The translations under genes and the position numbers were made by a program. From Minisyncoccota bacterium (GTDB lineage Bacteria > Patescibacteriota > Microgenomatia > UBA1400 > PJMF01), in NCBI GenBank assembly GCA_003173865.1, contig PJMF01000032.1, positions 1 through 57,318 of the forward strand: a DNA stretch of 57,318 bases, in the 5' to 3' direction. Below, one piece after another: positions 19,526 through 27,773 of the stretch; within the stretch, counting starts at the first letter, position 1, and the number at the start of each line of letters is the position of its first letter. The notes beneath the pieces were generated by a model that searched no databases, was not told the DNA's origin, and saw nothing but the letters and a program-made list of their open reading frames with translations.

Positions 19526-20623
19526 ATGACGCAAGAGCTAATGATTATTCTCGTTACATTAATTGCAGGTTTTGGAGTGCTGTTTGTGCTGCTTAAAAAA
19601 GCAGTTACTCCTCAAGCAAATCAGCGACAGCTCGAAGATACGGTAAATAAAATTTTTGGGATGACCACGCAAAAAATTGCTGAACAGAGTCGCGAAATTT
19701 TACAAGCTGAGAAAGCTGTCATTCATAATGATTTAAATAACAAGCAACAAGCAATCGAAAAATTAGTTGATAACTTACAGCGTGACTTGCGAGAACGACA
19801 ACAAGAACTCCGTAACTTAGAGCAAGATAGAACCAAAAAGTTTAGTGAACTTACTGCAGCTCTAGATCAGCATCGTCAACTTTCCGATGAGTTGAGAATT
19901 TCAACTCAGCAACTCGCAAGTGTGCTCTCAAATAATCAAGCTCGCGGTGGCTGGGGTGAACGCATTATTGAAGATCTTTTGCAGTCGAATGGACTGATTG
20001 AGGGTGTGCACTACGCGAAACAAACAGCGCTTCATGCAACCACACTTCGGCCGGATATTACATTGCTTCTGCCAAATAATCGTAACGTGCCTGTTGATGT
20101 GAAGTTTCCTTATGCCGAAATTCAAAAAATGTCAGTCGCGGAAACAAAGTCCGCAAAAGATATGCACTTCAAACAGTTTGCAATTGACTTGCGTACGAAA
20201 GTCAATAAAGTTGCTGAGTATATTAATCCTGAGTTTCATACGCTTGATTACGCGATTTTATTTGTCCCAAACGAAATGATTTTTTCATTTATTAATCAAA
20301 AATTTCCTGATATTGTCGATGAAGCAATTGGGAAACGAGTCATGATTGTGTCGCCGTTTACATTTTTGATCGTGGCGCGCACGGTGATAGAAAGTTATCG
20401 CAACTTCATGATGGAAGATCGGTTGAAAGAAATTATTCAGTTTGTTCAGGAGTTTACTAATGAGTGGAGTGTTTTCAATGAAGAATTTTTAAAGTTTGGC
20501 AGGTCTCTTGATACTCTTAAAGTTGGCTACGATAAGTTAACGACCACACGTGCTCTCCAAATGAATCGAAAAATTAAGAAAATCGAAGGTTACACTCAGG
20601 GGACTTTAGGAAAAGGAAAATAG
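19526..20623 (+). CDS. rmuC: RmuC family DNA recombination protein
   Basis: NNQARGGWGERIIEDLLQSNGLIEGVHYAKQ...RPDITLLLPNNRNVPVDVKFPYAEI. Confidence 0.92.
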   Translation: MTQELMIILVTLIAGFGVLFVLLKKAVTPQANQRQLEDTVNKIFGMTTQKIAEQSREILQAEKAVIHNDLNNKQQAIEKLVDNLQRDLRERQQELRNLEQDRTKKFSELTAALDQHRQLSDELRISTQQLASVLSNNQARGGWGERIIEDLLQSNGLIEGVHYAKQTALHATTLRPDITLLLPNNRNVPVDVKFPYAEIQKMSVAETKSAKDMHFKQFAIDLRTKVNKVAEYINPEFHTLDYAILFVPNEMIFSFINQKFPDIVDEAIGKRVMIVSPFTFLIVARTVIESYRNFMMEDRLKEIIQFVQEFTNEWSVFNEEFLKFGRSLDTLKVGYDKLTTTRALQMNRKIKKIEGYTQGTLGKGK

Positions 20624-20669
20624 ATACATATAGATTTTATTAGCTAATAGTTTATAATATATTTATAAG

Positions 20670-20722
20670 AAATCTTCGGCCCGAGATCTTTGAATCTCCA
20701 CTTGGCGGAAGATTTTTTTATT
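20670..20722 (+). terminator. Rho-independent terminator-like hairpin after rmuC (possibly bidirectional)
   Basis: AAATCTTC ... GAAGATTT enclosing GAGAT-CTTTGA-ATCTC and GCC/GGC, followed by a T-run. Confidence 0.7.
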
Positions 20723-21131
20723 TGACAGGAAACACCGAAATACATGGAAGAGTTTTGTTACGAATAATTTGTTTAATCTGGACAATAAAGATGAAATCAT
20801 CGACCGTACGACCATAAAATCGATAAAACATTTCTTTTTTATTCTTAGGATTGATTTTGACTTCTGGTTTATATTTGGATTTTTGAATAACTTCAATTGC
20901 ACAAGGTAATAAGCGAAGTCGCCTCACTCTATCCGGTTGTCTTTTCTCCAACAAATGCGGCCAAAAATAATCAAAAAATACCTTCTGTTTTTTGAAGTAG
21001 GCAGATTTGAGATGAATTTTTCTTTTTGTTGTGCTCTTCATCTCTACAAAAATTTGCCGAGCGTATTTACTAACATCTTTATAGCTTGTTCCTGATAATG
21101 GTAATCTTTTATATAGATATATAAATAACAA
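20718..21131 (-). CDS. Conserved-looking hypothetical protein (137 aa from TTG; internal Met starts possible)
   Basis: C-terminus KEMFYRFYGRTVDDFIFIVQIKQ...CISVFPVK; start uncertain. Confidence 0.6.
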   Translation of the reverse strand: MLFIYLYKRLPLSGTSYKDVSKYARQIFVEMKSTTKRKIHLKSAYFKKQKVFFDYFWPHLLEKRQPDRVRRLRLLPCAIEVIQKSKYKPEVKINPKNKKEMFYRFYGRTVDDFIFIVQIKQIIRNKTLPCISVFPVK

Positions 21132-21151
21132 CGCCCCTCACGGGGCGTTGT
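21128..21151 (-). terminator. Perfect 10-bp GC-rich hairpin, terminator-like
   Basis: ACAACGCCCC-TCAC-GGGGCGTTGT between two minus-strand genes. Confidence 0.65.
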
Positions 21152-21176
21152 AGCTATCTCTATGAAGAGAACTTTT

Positions 21177-21680
21177 TTATTTCTTTTCTTTTACCACTTC
21201 ACCTTCAATGATACCTGCACCCTTGTACAGTGGTTTCATTTCAAAAAGAACATACAAACCGATCACTGCGCCAAGGACCATGCCAAAAATTGAAGTTGGA
21301 TTGCCTCCAAATAATGATAAGACTCCAGAAACAATACTAAGCATATTGACCCAGAAAAGGTAGATCCATCCAACCATTTCCTGTTTTTGGAGTGGGCCAA
21401 ATGCTTTCAGCAAAAGCACAGCATTTACGAGTGTAATAATTGCCATTACCACCGTTGAGATGACTAACAGAGGATTTAAAGTAATTAAACTTAAAACACT
21501 TACTAAAGCGATGACTGGTCCAGCAATTAAACTCAGGATGATCTCTAAAAGTGCGACCCAAGGGGCAATTTTAACTAAGAATGCTGGAATACCTTTAGGC
21601 AAATGAGGGAGATCTTTAAACAACGCCTCAACTTTTGCAATAAACTCCATTGCATCTTTATCTGTAAGCTTATCGAACAT
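21177..21680 (-). CDS. Hypothetical polytopic membrane protein
   Basis: Four hydrophobic segments; AAGGAG upstream of ATG at 21680 (MFDKLTDKDAMEF). Confidence 0.72.
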   Translation of the reverse strand: MFDKLTDKDAMEFIAKVEALFKDLPHLPKGIPAFLVKIAPWVALLEIILSLIAGPVIALVSVLSLITLNPLLVISTVVMAIITLVNAVLLLKAFGPLQKQEMVGWIYLFWVNMLSIVSGVLSLFGGNPTSIFGMVLGAVIGLYVLFEMKPLYKGAGIIEGEVVKEKK

Positions 21681-21729
21681 ACGACTCCTTTTTGCTGTAT
21701 TTAACAAGATAAATTGAGTATAACACCTT

Positions 21730-22221
21730 TTAAGGTTTTTCTAACTGGAAATACCCAAGCGCAAAAGAAACACTAAAAGGAAACGCTCGCACATTCAAAA
21801 TTCCTAGATAGTGATTTGGTGTAACTTCAACGATCTCATCAACCACAGGACGAAGCCAAAGCGGATTCTGTTTGACATTGTAATCAATTTTAATAACCTG
21901 CAGATGCTGGTCCTGGAGACTCACGTCGACTGAAGTTTTAAATGGATATAACTTGACTGGAGAGCTATTGACTTCAAAAAGATTAATACCCGTAGCACTT
22001 GGTGCATCAAATTCTTTTCCTTGCCATGAGTGTTGCTGGCTACCAGGAACTTTTCCCTGATAAAAACCGTTTGGCATCGCTTCTGGTACATGACCTCCAA
22101 GAAAAGATCGGTATAGCGGGCTTTTCTGTGTTTTGTATGTGAAATAGGTCAATACACTTAACATAACAACTAACCCTACAACTAAAAAAAGAATCAAAAT
22201 TTTCACCAAAGAAAATATCAT
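21730..22221 (-). CDS. Hypothetical protein with N-terminal TM/signal anchor (163 aa)
   Basis: MIFSLVKILILFLVVGLVVMLSVLTYFTY then soluble region. Confidence 0.68.
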   Translation of the reverse strand: MIFSLVKILILFLVVGLVVMLSVLTYFTYKTQKSPLYRSFLGGHVPEAMPNGFYQGKVPGSQQHSWQGKEFDAPSATGINLFEVNSSPVKLYPFKTSVDVSLQDQHLQVIKIDYNVKQNPLWLRPVVDEIVEVTPNHYLGILNVRAFPFSVSFALGYFQLEKP

Positions 22222-22246
22222 TTCTTCAGTATAATACTTCGCAGTT

Positions 22247-24214
22247 ATGAAAGAACGCTTAAAATCACTCGATGGTTTACGCGGACTCGCAGCTTTAGGT
22301 GTGTTTCTTTCTCATACTGGTTTTGAAGTTTCTTTATTAACGCATTCTGCAGCTTTGATTGCTGCGTATCACACCTTGGCAGTTGGCCCAAACTCTGTCC
22401 AAATTTTGTTTGTGTTAAGTGGATTCTTAATGGCCTATTTATATCCGATCATTCCTTTTCCATGGCAGTTTATTCAAAAGAGATATGCCAGAGTTATTCC
22501 CGTCTACAGTGTTGTAGTGATCTATTTATGGTTGACGGTTTTAGAGAAGTTTGTGCGAGTGTGGTATTTGCAGGTTGTGTTACTTTTTGTGCTCGCGTTG
22601 GGTTTTAGACTCATCTGGTTGCTTCTACAACGAGTTTCACCAAAAAGTGGCAAGTTCCTTTTTTCTTGTTTTCTTTTTCTGCAAATTATCATGTTTCTGA
22701 TCAATTTTTTCTTCGTCCCACACGTAGTGCAAAATGATCAAATAATTCTCCCTTTGCATATTAAAAATGTGATTATTGGGTTATCAAATCTGACTCTCAC
22801 AACTCCTTTTGCCAAAGACATTATTCGCATGGGTGGAGTGTTTTGGAGTCTAGCACCAGAAGTGTTGTTTTATCTGCTTTATCCTTTTCTCGTAATTCCG
22901 TTAGTGAGATTGGGAAAAAAATGGGGAGTGCTGGCCACCATTTTAATTGCGATTGGCGTCATTAAAATGTTATTTGATCTTGATCATGTATTTATGTCAT
23001 TGGCAGGCTTCCAAAGTATGAACGTTGCTCGGGCAAGTGGGTTTGTGGTGGGAGTGATCATTGGCTCACTGTATCAAGAACGTGGCCAAATTTGGCAAAA
23101 AGTGGAGCGCTTATTTCAGTTGCCACTCATGAATATCTTATTGATCACGGCATTTTTATTTGTACAGTGGGCTGATTGGGGAATCAAAAATGGTCAAAGT
23201 GTGATATTTCAAAATTACTACTACTTAACTTCAAGTGTAATTATTGGACTCGTGGTGGTGGCTGCAATTATTCCGGTCAGCTTACTCAGTCGGCTTCTGA
23301 GCCACAAATGGCTCACATTTTTAGGTCTCATCAGTTACTCTCTGTACTTGATTCATGCGGAAGTCATGGACTGGATTCCGGGAGTACTGTCGCCGGTGAT
23401 GCCATTTCTGCCGACGCCACAACTTGCGGCAGTTGTAGTGTTAATTGTGACAATCGTCGCTGTTATCGCCACTTCATATATGCTTTATCAACTTGTTGAG
23501 TCACTTTATTTTGCTCACAAACATCTTGCGAAGAAAAAAAAGAAAGTTTTGCCACTTCGTTTTCCCCCAAAAAATTCGTTGATTGGAGTGGGTGTGGTGA
23601 TTGTATTCTTGGTGATGGTATATGCTGGGAGCTATGCACCTTCTTTATCCGTAGTGAGACATCCATTCGAAGGAATCAACTCGTTTAACTCGCATGAAGT
23701 GTCAATCTTGCAACAGCCATTACAGGTGCCATTTCAAGCTAAGTATGACCGTTTGAGTATCATTGCAATGAATTTACGTTATGCTCAAGATGCCCAGACC
23801 ACTCTTCAAACAAAACAACATCCAGCTCAACTTGTCTTCAAGCTTTACGACGCGCAAACAAAACAAAAATTGTTTGAGTCTTCGCGAAATGCGTATATAG
23901 TGGAAGGACAAACGGCTTTTCCTTTTGGCTTTCCCACAATTGCTGACTCATCGGGAAAGAATTATGTAGCAGAAGTTTCTCTGGAAAATGGTTCTGAGAA
24001 TGATCAAATCTTCGTAGATACATCTTCCACCAGTTTAGTGAGTGAGTATATTAATCCCAAATCACTTTCGGTTTCGAATATAATTCGATTACTAGGAAAT
24101 CGTCTTATTTTCGCTTTTACCAACCCGAGTTTGTGGTTCGCACTGGGATTTATCGGTTTATTATGTGGTCTAATGATTAAACAACCAAAGCATGATAGAC
24201 TTACAACATTATGA
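22247..24214 (+). CDS. Acyltransferase family 3 (OafA/YrhL-like)
   Basis: MKERLKSLDGLRGLAALGVFLSHTG...VLSGFLMAYLYP...FWSLAPEVLFYLLYP. Confidence 0.9.
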   Translation: MKERLKSLDGLRGLAALGVFLSHTGFEVSLLTHSAALIAAYHTLAVGPNSVQILFVLSGFLMAYLYPIIPFPWQFIQKRYARVIPVYSVVVIYLWLTVLEKFVRVWYLQVVLLFVLALGFRLIWLLLQRVSPKSGKFLFSCFLFLQIIMFLINFFFVPHVVQNDQIILPLHIKNVIIGLSNLTLTTPFAKDIIRMGGVFWSLAPEVLFYLLYPFLVIPLVRLGKKWGVLATILIAIGVIKMLFDLDHVFMSLAGFQSMNVARASGFVVGVIIGSLYQERGQIWQKVERLFQLPLMNILLITAFLFVQWADWGIKNGQSVIFQNYYYLTSSVIIGLVVVAAIIPVSLLSRLLSHKWLTFLGLISYSLYLIHAEVMDWIPGVLSPVMPFLPTPQLAAVVVLIVTIVAVIATSYMLYQLVESLYFAHKHLAKKKKKVLPLRFPPKNSLIGVGVVIVFLVMVYAGSYAPSLSVVRHPFEGINSFNSHEVSILQQPLQVPFQAKYDRLSIIAMNLRYAQDAQTTLQTKQHPAQLVFKLYDAQTKQKLFESSRNAYIVEGQTAFPFGFPTIADSSGKNYVAEVSLENGSENDQIFVDTSSTSLVSEYINPKSLSVSNIIRLLGNRLIFAFTNPSLWFALGFIGLLCGLMIKQPKHDRLTTL

Positions 24215-25047
24215 AACATACTTTCTTCAACAAACACAAAGTCTTGATTATTTCTTTTGCAGCAGCAGTGGTTTTAGCAGGGTGTGCTGGCCAAAAAATG
24301 GCAACACCGACGCCAACACCAAGTACTTCCCTGAGTGCAAAGGATATTCGAACTGCAATTGATACAGGAGCGGCGGCTCGCGAAAAAGGCGACTACCAAA
24401 CGGGTGAAACCCAACTCGCCCAAGCATTTGAGTCTGCTATTAATCTCAAGGATAAGGCTCTCAGTATTGAGGCAGGAAATAATCTATCAATTCAATACCG
24501 CTTAAGCGCAGGTCGCGCGAACCGGAACGGCAAACTTGCTAATGCTCAAAACTTTAGTACTCAATCTTTGGGTGTATACAAACGTTTGAAAGATCTTGGT
24601 TGGTTCGACGAAAAAGATCCAAACATCGCGCGAAATTGGGCACATGCCTTACTGTATGCCGGAAAAGTAGATCAAGCTATTCCTGCTTTGAAGGCATCTT
24701 TGGCATTGCAAACGAATGCAGCTGCAAAAGGTGATGAGATGGATCACTTAGCTGCGGCAGCGTTGAGTCAAAACAGAATTAAAGATGCACAAAATTTCTC
24801 TAATCAAGGTATTCGGTTAATTGAGCAGAACAAAGGTTCTAAAGTCTGGGAAACTTTTGGCTTGATGGTTCAAGCCACTTTACTCTCAAAAGGGAATAAT
24901 GGTGCACAAGCAAAAATGTTACTCCAACACGCACTCGATATTGCAACACAAAACGCCCTCGCAGTACGCCAAGAGGAGTTAAAGTACTTGATCGCACAAC
25001 CAGTCAACAACATTAATGTACTGCAATCTGTTGGGACACCGAGCTAA
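24211..25047 (+). CDS. Putative TPR-type lipoprotein
   Basis: Lipobox VVLAGCAG; Ala-rich helical repeats (KVDQAIPALKASLALQ..., NGAQAKMLLQHALDIA). Confidence 0.75.
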   Translation: MKHTFFNKHKVLIISFAAAVVLAGCAGQKMATPTPTPSTSLSAKDIRTAIDTGAAAREKGDYQTGETQLAQAFESAINLKDKALSIEAGNNLSIQYRLSAGRANRNGKLANAQNFSTQSLGVYKRLKDLGWFDEKDPNIARNWAHALLYAGKVDQAIPALKASLALQTNAAAKGDEMDHLAAAALSQNRIKDAQNFSNQGIRLIEQNKGSKVWETFGLMVQATLLSKGNNGAQAKMLLQHALDIATQNALAVRQEELKYLIAQPVNNINVLQSVGTPS

Positions 25048-25050
25048 ATG

Positions 25051-25458
25051 CTAAAATGAGAGACCGAGACGGTCTTCAATCCGGTCGAGTCGTTTCCACT
25101 GATTCATTTGTTCTCCATCAAGTAACTCTAACATAACGGATTGATCTTTTTTGAGAGACCTAAGAGATCGAGTGTGGTTCTTGAGTATTTTCTCGTGTTG
25201 TTGAAACTCTTGGGTAAGATTACCCAGAGCCCTCGTGTGATTCTGGAGTATTTGTGTATGTGCATCCAGTCTTTGTGTTACATCGTTCAAAATCTTAGTG
25301 TGAATGTCTAGTGTTTTTTCATGATTATGAAGAATTTGTGTATGCCCGTTGAGAATTTTCTTATGTTCATTGAGTTCCAAGTGAATCGGAGCGAGTTTCT
25401 GATCCAGCTTTTCATCCAGCATGTGCGAGAGTAATTGTACATCCGATTGAGTGAGCAT
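25051..25458 (-). CDS. Coiled-coil protein with heptad HTQILxN-like repeats
   Basis: ILNGHTQILHNHEKTLDIHTKILNDVTQRLDAHTQILQNHTRALGNLTQEF. Confidence 0.7.
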   Translation of the reverse strand: MLTQSDVQLLSHMLDEKLDQKLAPIHLELNEHKKILNGHTQILHNHEKTLDIHTKILNDVTQRLDAHTQILQNHTRALGNLTQEFQQHEKILKNHTRSLRSLKKDQSVMLELLDGEQMNQWKRLDRIEDRLGLSF

Positions 25459-25470
25459 GAGCGCTTTATA

Positions 25471-27021
25471 TCACAAATTTGAATGTGATTGCAAATGTAA
25501 CCATAACTGCACTATAGGGTCTCCAAAATCAAATCTGCGCCAATAATTGACGAGTTTTGGTACTGTTGGATAAGGACCAGACGCTGCACTCAACTTGTAA
25601 ATAATCAAGTGAGATGAAGGATCTACTTCTTTGTATTCGGTAAAGGAATACTTGGATAGAAGCGGCTGTAAAATAAATGGTTTTTGGTATGACAACGAAA
25701 GCGTATGGAGGTACGGTCCGGCATATAGAGCATAAGGCTCTGAAAGTGCTTGCGAAGTTACAAATACTTTATTTCCCTTCGCTAAAAAAACATCAATTTG
25801 TTGCGTCAAGTGATCGACTTGCCAACCGGGTTCGTCGACGTAAATTAATGTGCGCCCCGTAACTTTTTGAGTTTGTGGTCGAGCAAAGTGTGACTCAATT
25901 ATCAGTGAATTTTCTGGAAGAGATTGCAACTGAGTGCTTTCTGTAACATCTGGAATCGGTAAACGAAGTAAGAGCATCGCGTATAAACTTACAAAAAGCA
26001 CGTAACCAATGGTCAGACACTTTAATTTATTCCCCTCTGCCAGGGAAACGCTTGCCGTAAAACAAATGCCAATGCCAGCAATCAACGCATGTCGTCCGTA
26101 CCAGAGAGAATCCCACCATTGATTAACAAAAAATGCTGGAATGATCCACACAATCTTGAGTAAGAAAAGCGTACGATTTTTTCGCCACAAACTCCATATG
26201 CCAACACAGGCGAGAGCGCATACTCCGATCGTGTTATTTCGTAGTAAAGGTATAAAGGCGTTGCGACTCCAAATAGCTAAGCCTTTCAGAGAAATATTGA
26301 AAGCAGACTGTTCACCGAGTTTAGAAAGTAAAAGAGTTCGGGAACTCTCCCAAAATGAGTTTTGCAGAGAAATATGAATGAAAAAAGTTGACAACAAAAA
26401 ACTTGCCAAGAAGCTTACCCCATAAACGAGCAAAACTACTAGAAACTGCTTTTTATTTTTCAAAAGAACCGTTGAGAGAAGAAGCGGAATCCACAAAAGG
26501 ACAAAAACGTGTGTCAAAGTCGCTAGAGCCAAAAAAATTCCACTGTAACAAAGATAAACAACTTTATTTTTTCGTAAAAAAAGTAACAAAGAGTACCACG
26601 CTGCCACGAAACTAAAAAGATATGTGGTCTCCATCATGATCGTCTCGTTACTTAACCAGAATAAGGGATTGATGGACCAAAGAAGAGCTGTGGTTTGAGC
26701 CACTTGTTGATTTTCTGTAATCCAGAAAATGATCCAATAGAGCATCCAAACAATGAAAAGTGCAAGTGCGATTTGCACCATGAGCACTGTCATAAGAGGT
26801 GGTAAAGACATCACGCTCGCAGCATGATATATCGGCCAAAAAAGAAGTATGTAACCGCTATGTAAGGGAACGTGTCCCCGTGTCAGTGCTGCAATAAACT
26901 GAGGATTCTGTAGCCGCTCAATATACTCAGGAGAATCAAAAAACACTGGTTGAGAGTTTAAAAAAATGAGCCGAGAAAAGCCAAATAAAACGGCAATGAA
27001 CAAGAAAGAACGCCTGCGCAT
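25471..27021 (-). CDS. Polytopic membrane protein, putative GT39-like glycosyltransferase
   Basis: About 9-10 TM segments; FDSPEYIERLQNPQF near N-terminus; start taken at MRRRSF with GGAG upstream. Confidence 0.7.
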   Translation of the reverse strand: MRRRSFLFIAVLFGFSRLIFLNSQPVFFDSPEYIERLQNPQFIAALTRGHVPLHSGYILLFWPIYHAASVMSLPPLMTVLMVQIALALFIVWMLYWIIFWITENQQVAQTTALLWSINPLFWLSNETIMMETTYLFSFVAAWYSLLLFLRKNKVVYLCYSGIFLALATLTHVFVLLWIPLLLSTVLLKNKKQFLVVLLVYGVSFLASFLLSTFFIHISLQNSFWESSRTLLLSKLGEQSAFNISLKGLAIWSRNAFIPLLRNNTIGVCALACVGIWSLWRKNRTLFLLKIVWIIPAFFVNQWWDSLWYGRHALIAGIGICFTASVSLAEGNKLKCLTIGYVLFVSLYAMLLLRLPIPDVTESTQLQSLPENSLIIESHFARPQTQKVTGRTLIYVDEPGWQVDHLTQQIDVFLAKGNKVFVTSQALSEPYALYAGPYLHTLSLSYQKPFILQPLLSKYSFTEYKEVDPSSHLIIYKLSAASGPYPTVPKLVNYWRRFDFGDPIVQLWLHLQSHSNL

Positions 27022-27046
27022 TATCTCCAAAGTATATCAGGGAAGA

Positions 27047-27643
27047 TTACTCAACTTCAGCTACGAGTTGCTTTTCAGAAGAACGTCGTGATTTTGAGAC
27101 CAAAAATACGCCGGCGATGATAAAGCTAAGTCCAGCAGCGGCAATCAAATTTTGGCGCGCTGTCCCAGTGTCAGCCAATCCAAGTACTTCACCACCAGGA
27201 TCAGAAATGCCCAATACTGCACCACCGGTACCGCATGTATAGTTTGAGTTGTGTGTCATGTACGGACCAGAGTCTAATCCCCAGAGTTTACCGTCAGGGA
27301 TAAAGACCCAGCCGCTGCGACGTAAGAAGTCAAGGTCTCCATCGCTGTACCCAGTTACATTGAGCCAGTCGGTTTGAATACCGTGACTGTCAGTACCACA
27401 GAAACATTGAGTTGCTTGAGCTTTACCAGAAACACTATAGACAATATCTGTGCCTGTGTGATCTGAGTTACTGCCGGCAATACCGTGATTTCCTTGGCCA
27501 TTAGACGCTAACACTGAGCCATGGGGGGTTTCACACGCTGGAAAGGTAGGAAGAGTCAATGCAAAAGCCGAAGTTGTACTCGCAAGTAACGACACCACTA
27601 AAGTAGCGGAAAAAAGGCTGGTGCGAAGGACTTTATTTCTCAT
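27047..27643 (-). CDS. Secreted protein with C-terminal sortase sorting signal (LADTG)
   Basis: Signal peptide (LRTSLFSATLVVSLLASTTSAFA), LADTG at 27164-27178, hydrophobic helix, basic tail KSRRSSEK. Confidence 0.8.
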   Translation of the reverse strand: MRNKVLRTSLFSATLVVSLLASTTSAFALTLPTFPACETPHGSVLASNGQGNHGIAGSNSDHTGTDIVYSVSGKAQATQCFCGTDSHGIQTDWLNVTGYSDGDLDFLRRSGWVFIPDGKLWGLDSGPYMTHNSNYTCGTGGAVLGISDPGGEVLGLADTGTARQNLIAAAGLSFIIAGVFLVSKSRRSSEKQLVAEVE

Positions 27644-27773
27644 CTTAGGTAACTAATATCCTTCAAGATATAGTTATCGGCCTATTATACGCCCAGAGCG
27701 GCCTATTTGCAACAATCTGTATCATTACTATATATTCAGGCGAATTTGGTTGTCAACTAGGCGTTATACCTTT

